A stretch of 6,114 nt of DNA from contig JAGPCH010000106.1 in assembly GCA_018058125.1 (NCBI GenBank), positions 1 to 6,114 of the forward strand, in the 5' to 3' direction. This stretch comes from Ignavibacteria bacterium (GTDB lineage Bacteria; Bacteroidota; Ignavibacteria; Tepidaquicellales; Tepidaquicellaceae). Below are positions 5,918 through 6,114 of the stretch, in pieces; positions within the stretch are counted from its first letter, which is position 1, and each line of letters starts with the position of its first letter. The notes under the pieces were generated by a model. It was not told the origin of the DNA. It saw only the letters and a list, made by a program, of their open reading frames with translations, and did no database searches. The translations under genes were made by a program, and so were the position numbers.

Positions 5918-6114
5918 ATGATAGATAGATTTTTACTTACACCATTTCAGAGATTTATAAGGGCTGAAAGCTCAAGCGGTGTGCTGCTGTTTGGAGCAAC
6001 AATAATTGCTTTGATATGGGCAAATTCTCCTTTTAGCGAGAGTTATAATAATTTATGGCAATTTAAAATAGGGATCACATCAGAAGCATTCGAACTTCAG
6101 AAGCCTCTTATTCT
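5918..6114 (+). CDS. nhaA: Na+/H+ antiporter NhaA, N-terminal part (cut by window edge)
   Basis: Only the first 65 codons are inside the window; the frame is still open at 6114. The translation begins MIDRFLLTPFQRFIRAESSSG, followed by a first membrane helix and the family-typical ALIWANSPFSESYNNLW. NhaA proteins share this layout: a short amphipathic lead with an aromatic/basic stretch, an (E/D)(A/S)(S/A)(G/S)G turn, a first helix ending in (W/M)ANS, then a loop before the WIND motif, which would lie just past the edge. NhaA is an inner-membrane electrogenic exchanger that expels Na+ against H+ for pH and sodium homeostasis. The ATG at 5918 gives the expected family start. The antiporter's catalytic Asp pair lies outside the window, so activity cannot be judged. 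No ribosome-binding motif is clear; an AT-rich stretch precedes the start. Confidence 0.9.
   Translation, partial: MIDRFLLTPFQRFIRAESSSGVLLFGATIIALIWANSPFSESYNNLWQFKIGITSEAFELQKPLI

Overview
The window is AT-rich bacterial DNA with five genes, all on the + strand: four complete and one cut by the right edge. None of the five start codons has a Shine-Dalgarno-like stretch before it. One intergenic TAnnTTTG element is present, and the DUF4846 and DUF4199 families are typical of Bacteroidota. Together these point to the Bacteroidota/Chlorobiota/Ignavibacteria group. This placement is an inference from gene content and signals, not from a marker gene.

Layout. Bases 1-117 are a leader that ends in a 7-bp tandem array (unit AATACAC) stopping a few bases before the first start codon. 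Bases 118-3009 encode a 963-residue multidomain signalling protein: class III nucleotide cyclase, STAND-type ATPase with winged helix, then TPR repeats with an exact 40-residue period. Its last three codons, including the stop, lie in or at the edge of a second 7-bp array (AAAAGTT). That array is followed almost directly by a third (AATTCCT). A short AT-rich stretch with a candidate promoter and a 14-bp palindrome leads to a DUF4846 lipoprotein (3300-4193). A small DUF4199 membrane protein (4250-4741), a YitT-family membrane protein with a C-terminal DUF2179 domain (4891-5865), and the first 65 codons of an NhaA Na+/H+ antiporter (from 5918) complete the window.

Function. The four right-hand genes look like ordinary chromosomal envelope and membrane genes. 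DUF4846-DUF4199 (56-base gap) and YitT-nhaA (52-base gap) could each be co-transcribed, but nothing in the sequence ties them to one pathway. The first gene stands apart. It is a large sensor/switch/effector protein bracketed on both sides by heptanucleotide arrays of three different sequences. The two downstream arrays contain stop codons in all six frames; the upstream array contains none in any frame.

The most interesting points are this repeat bracketing, the cyclase active site that keeps five key residues but lacks the usual transition-state Asn, and a Cys/His arrangement in the DUF4846 protein that resembles papain-like NlpC/P60 hydrolases. There is no CRISPR array, IS element, tRNA or rRNA.
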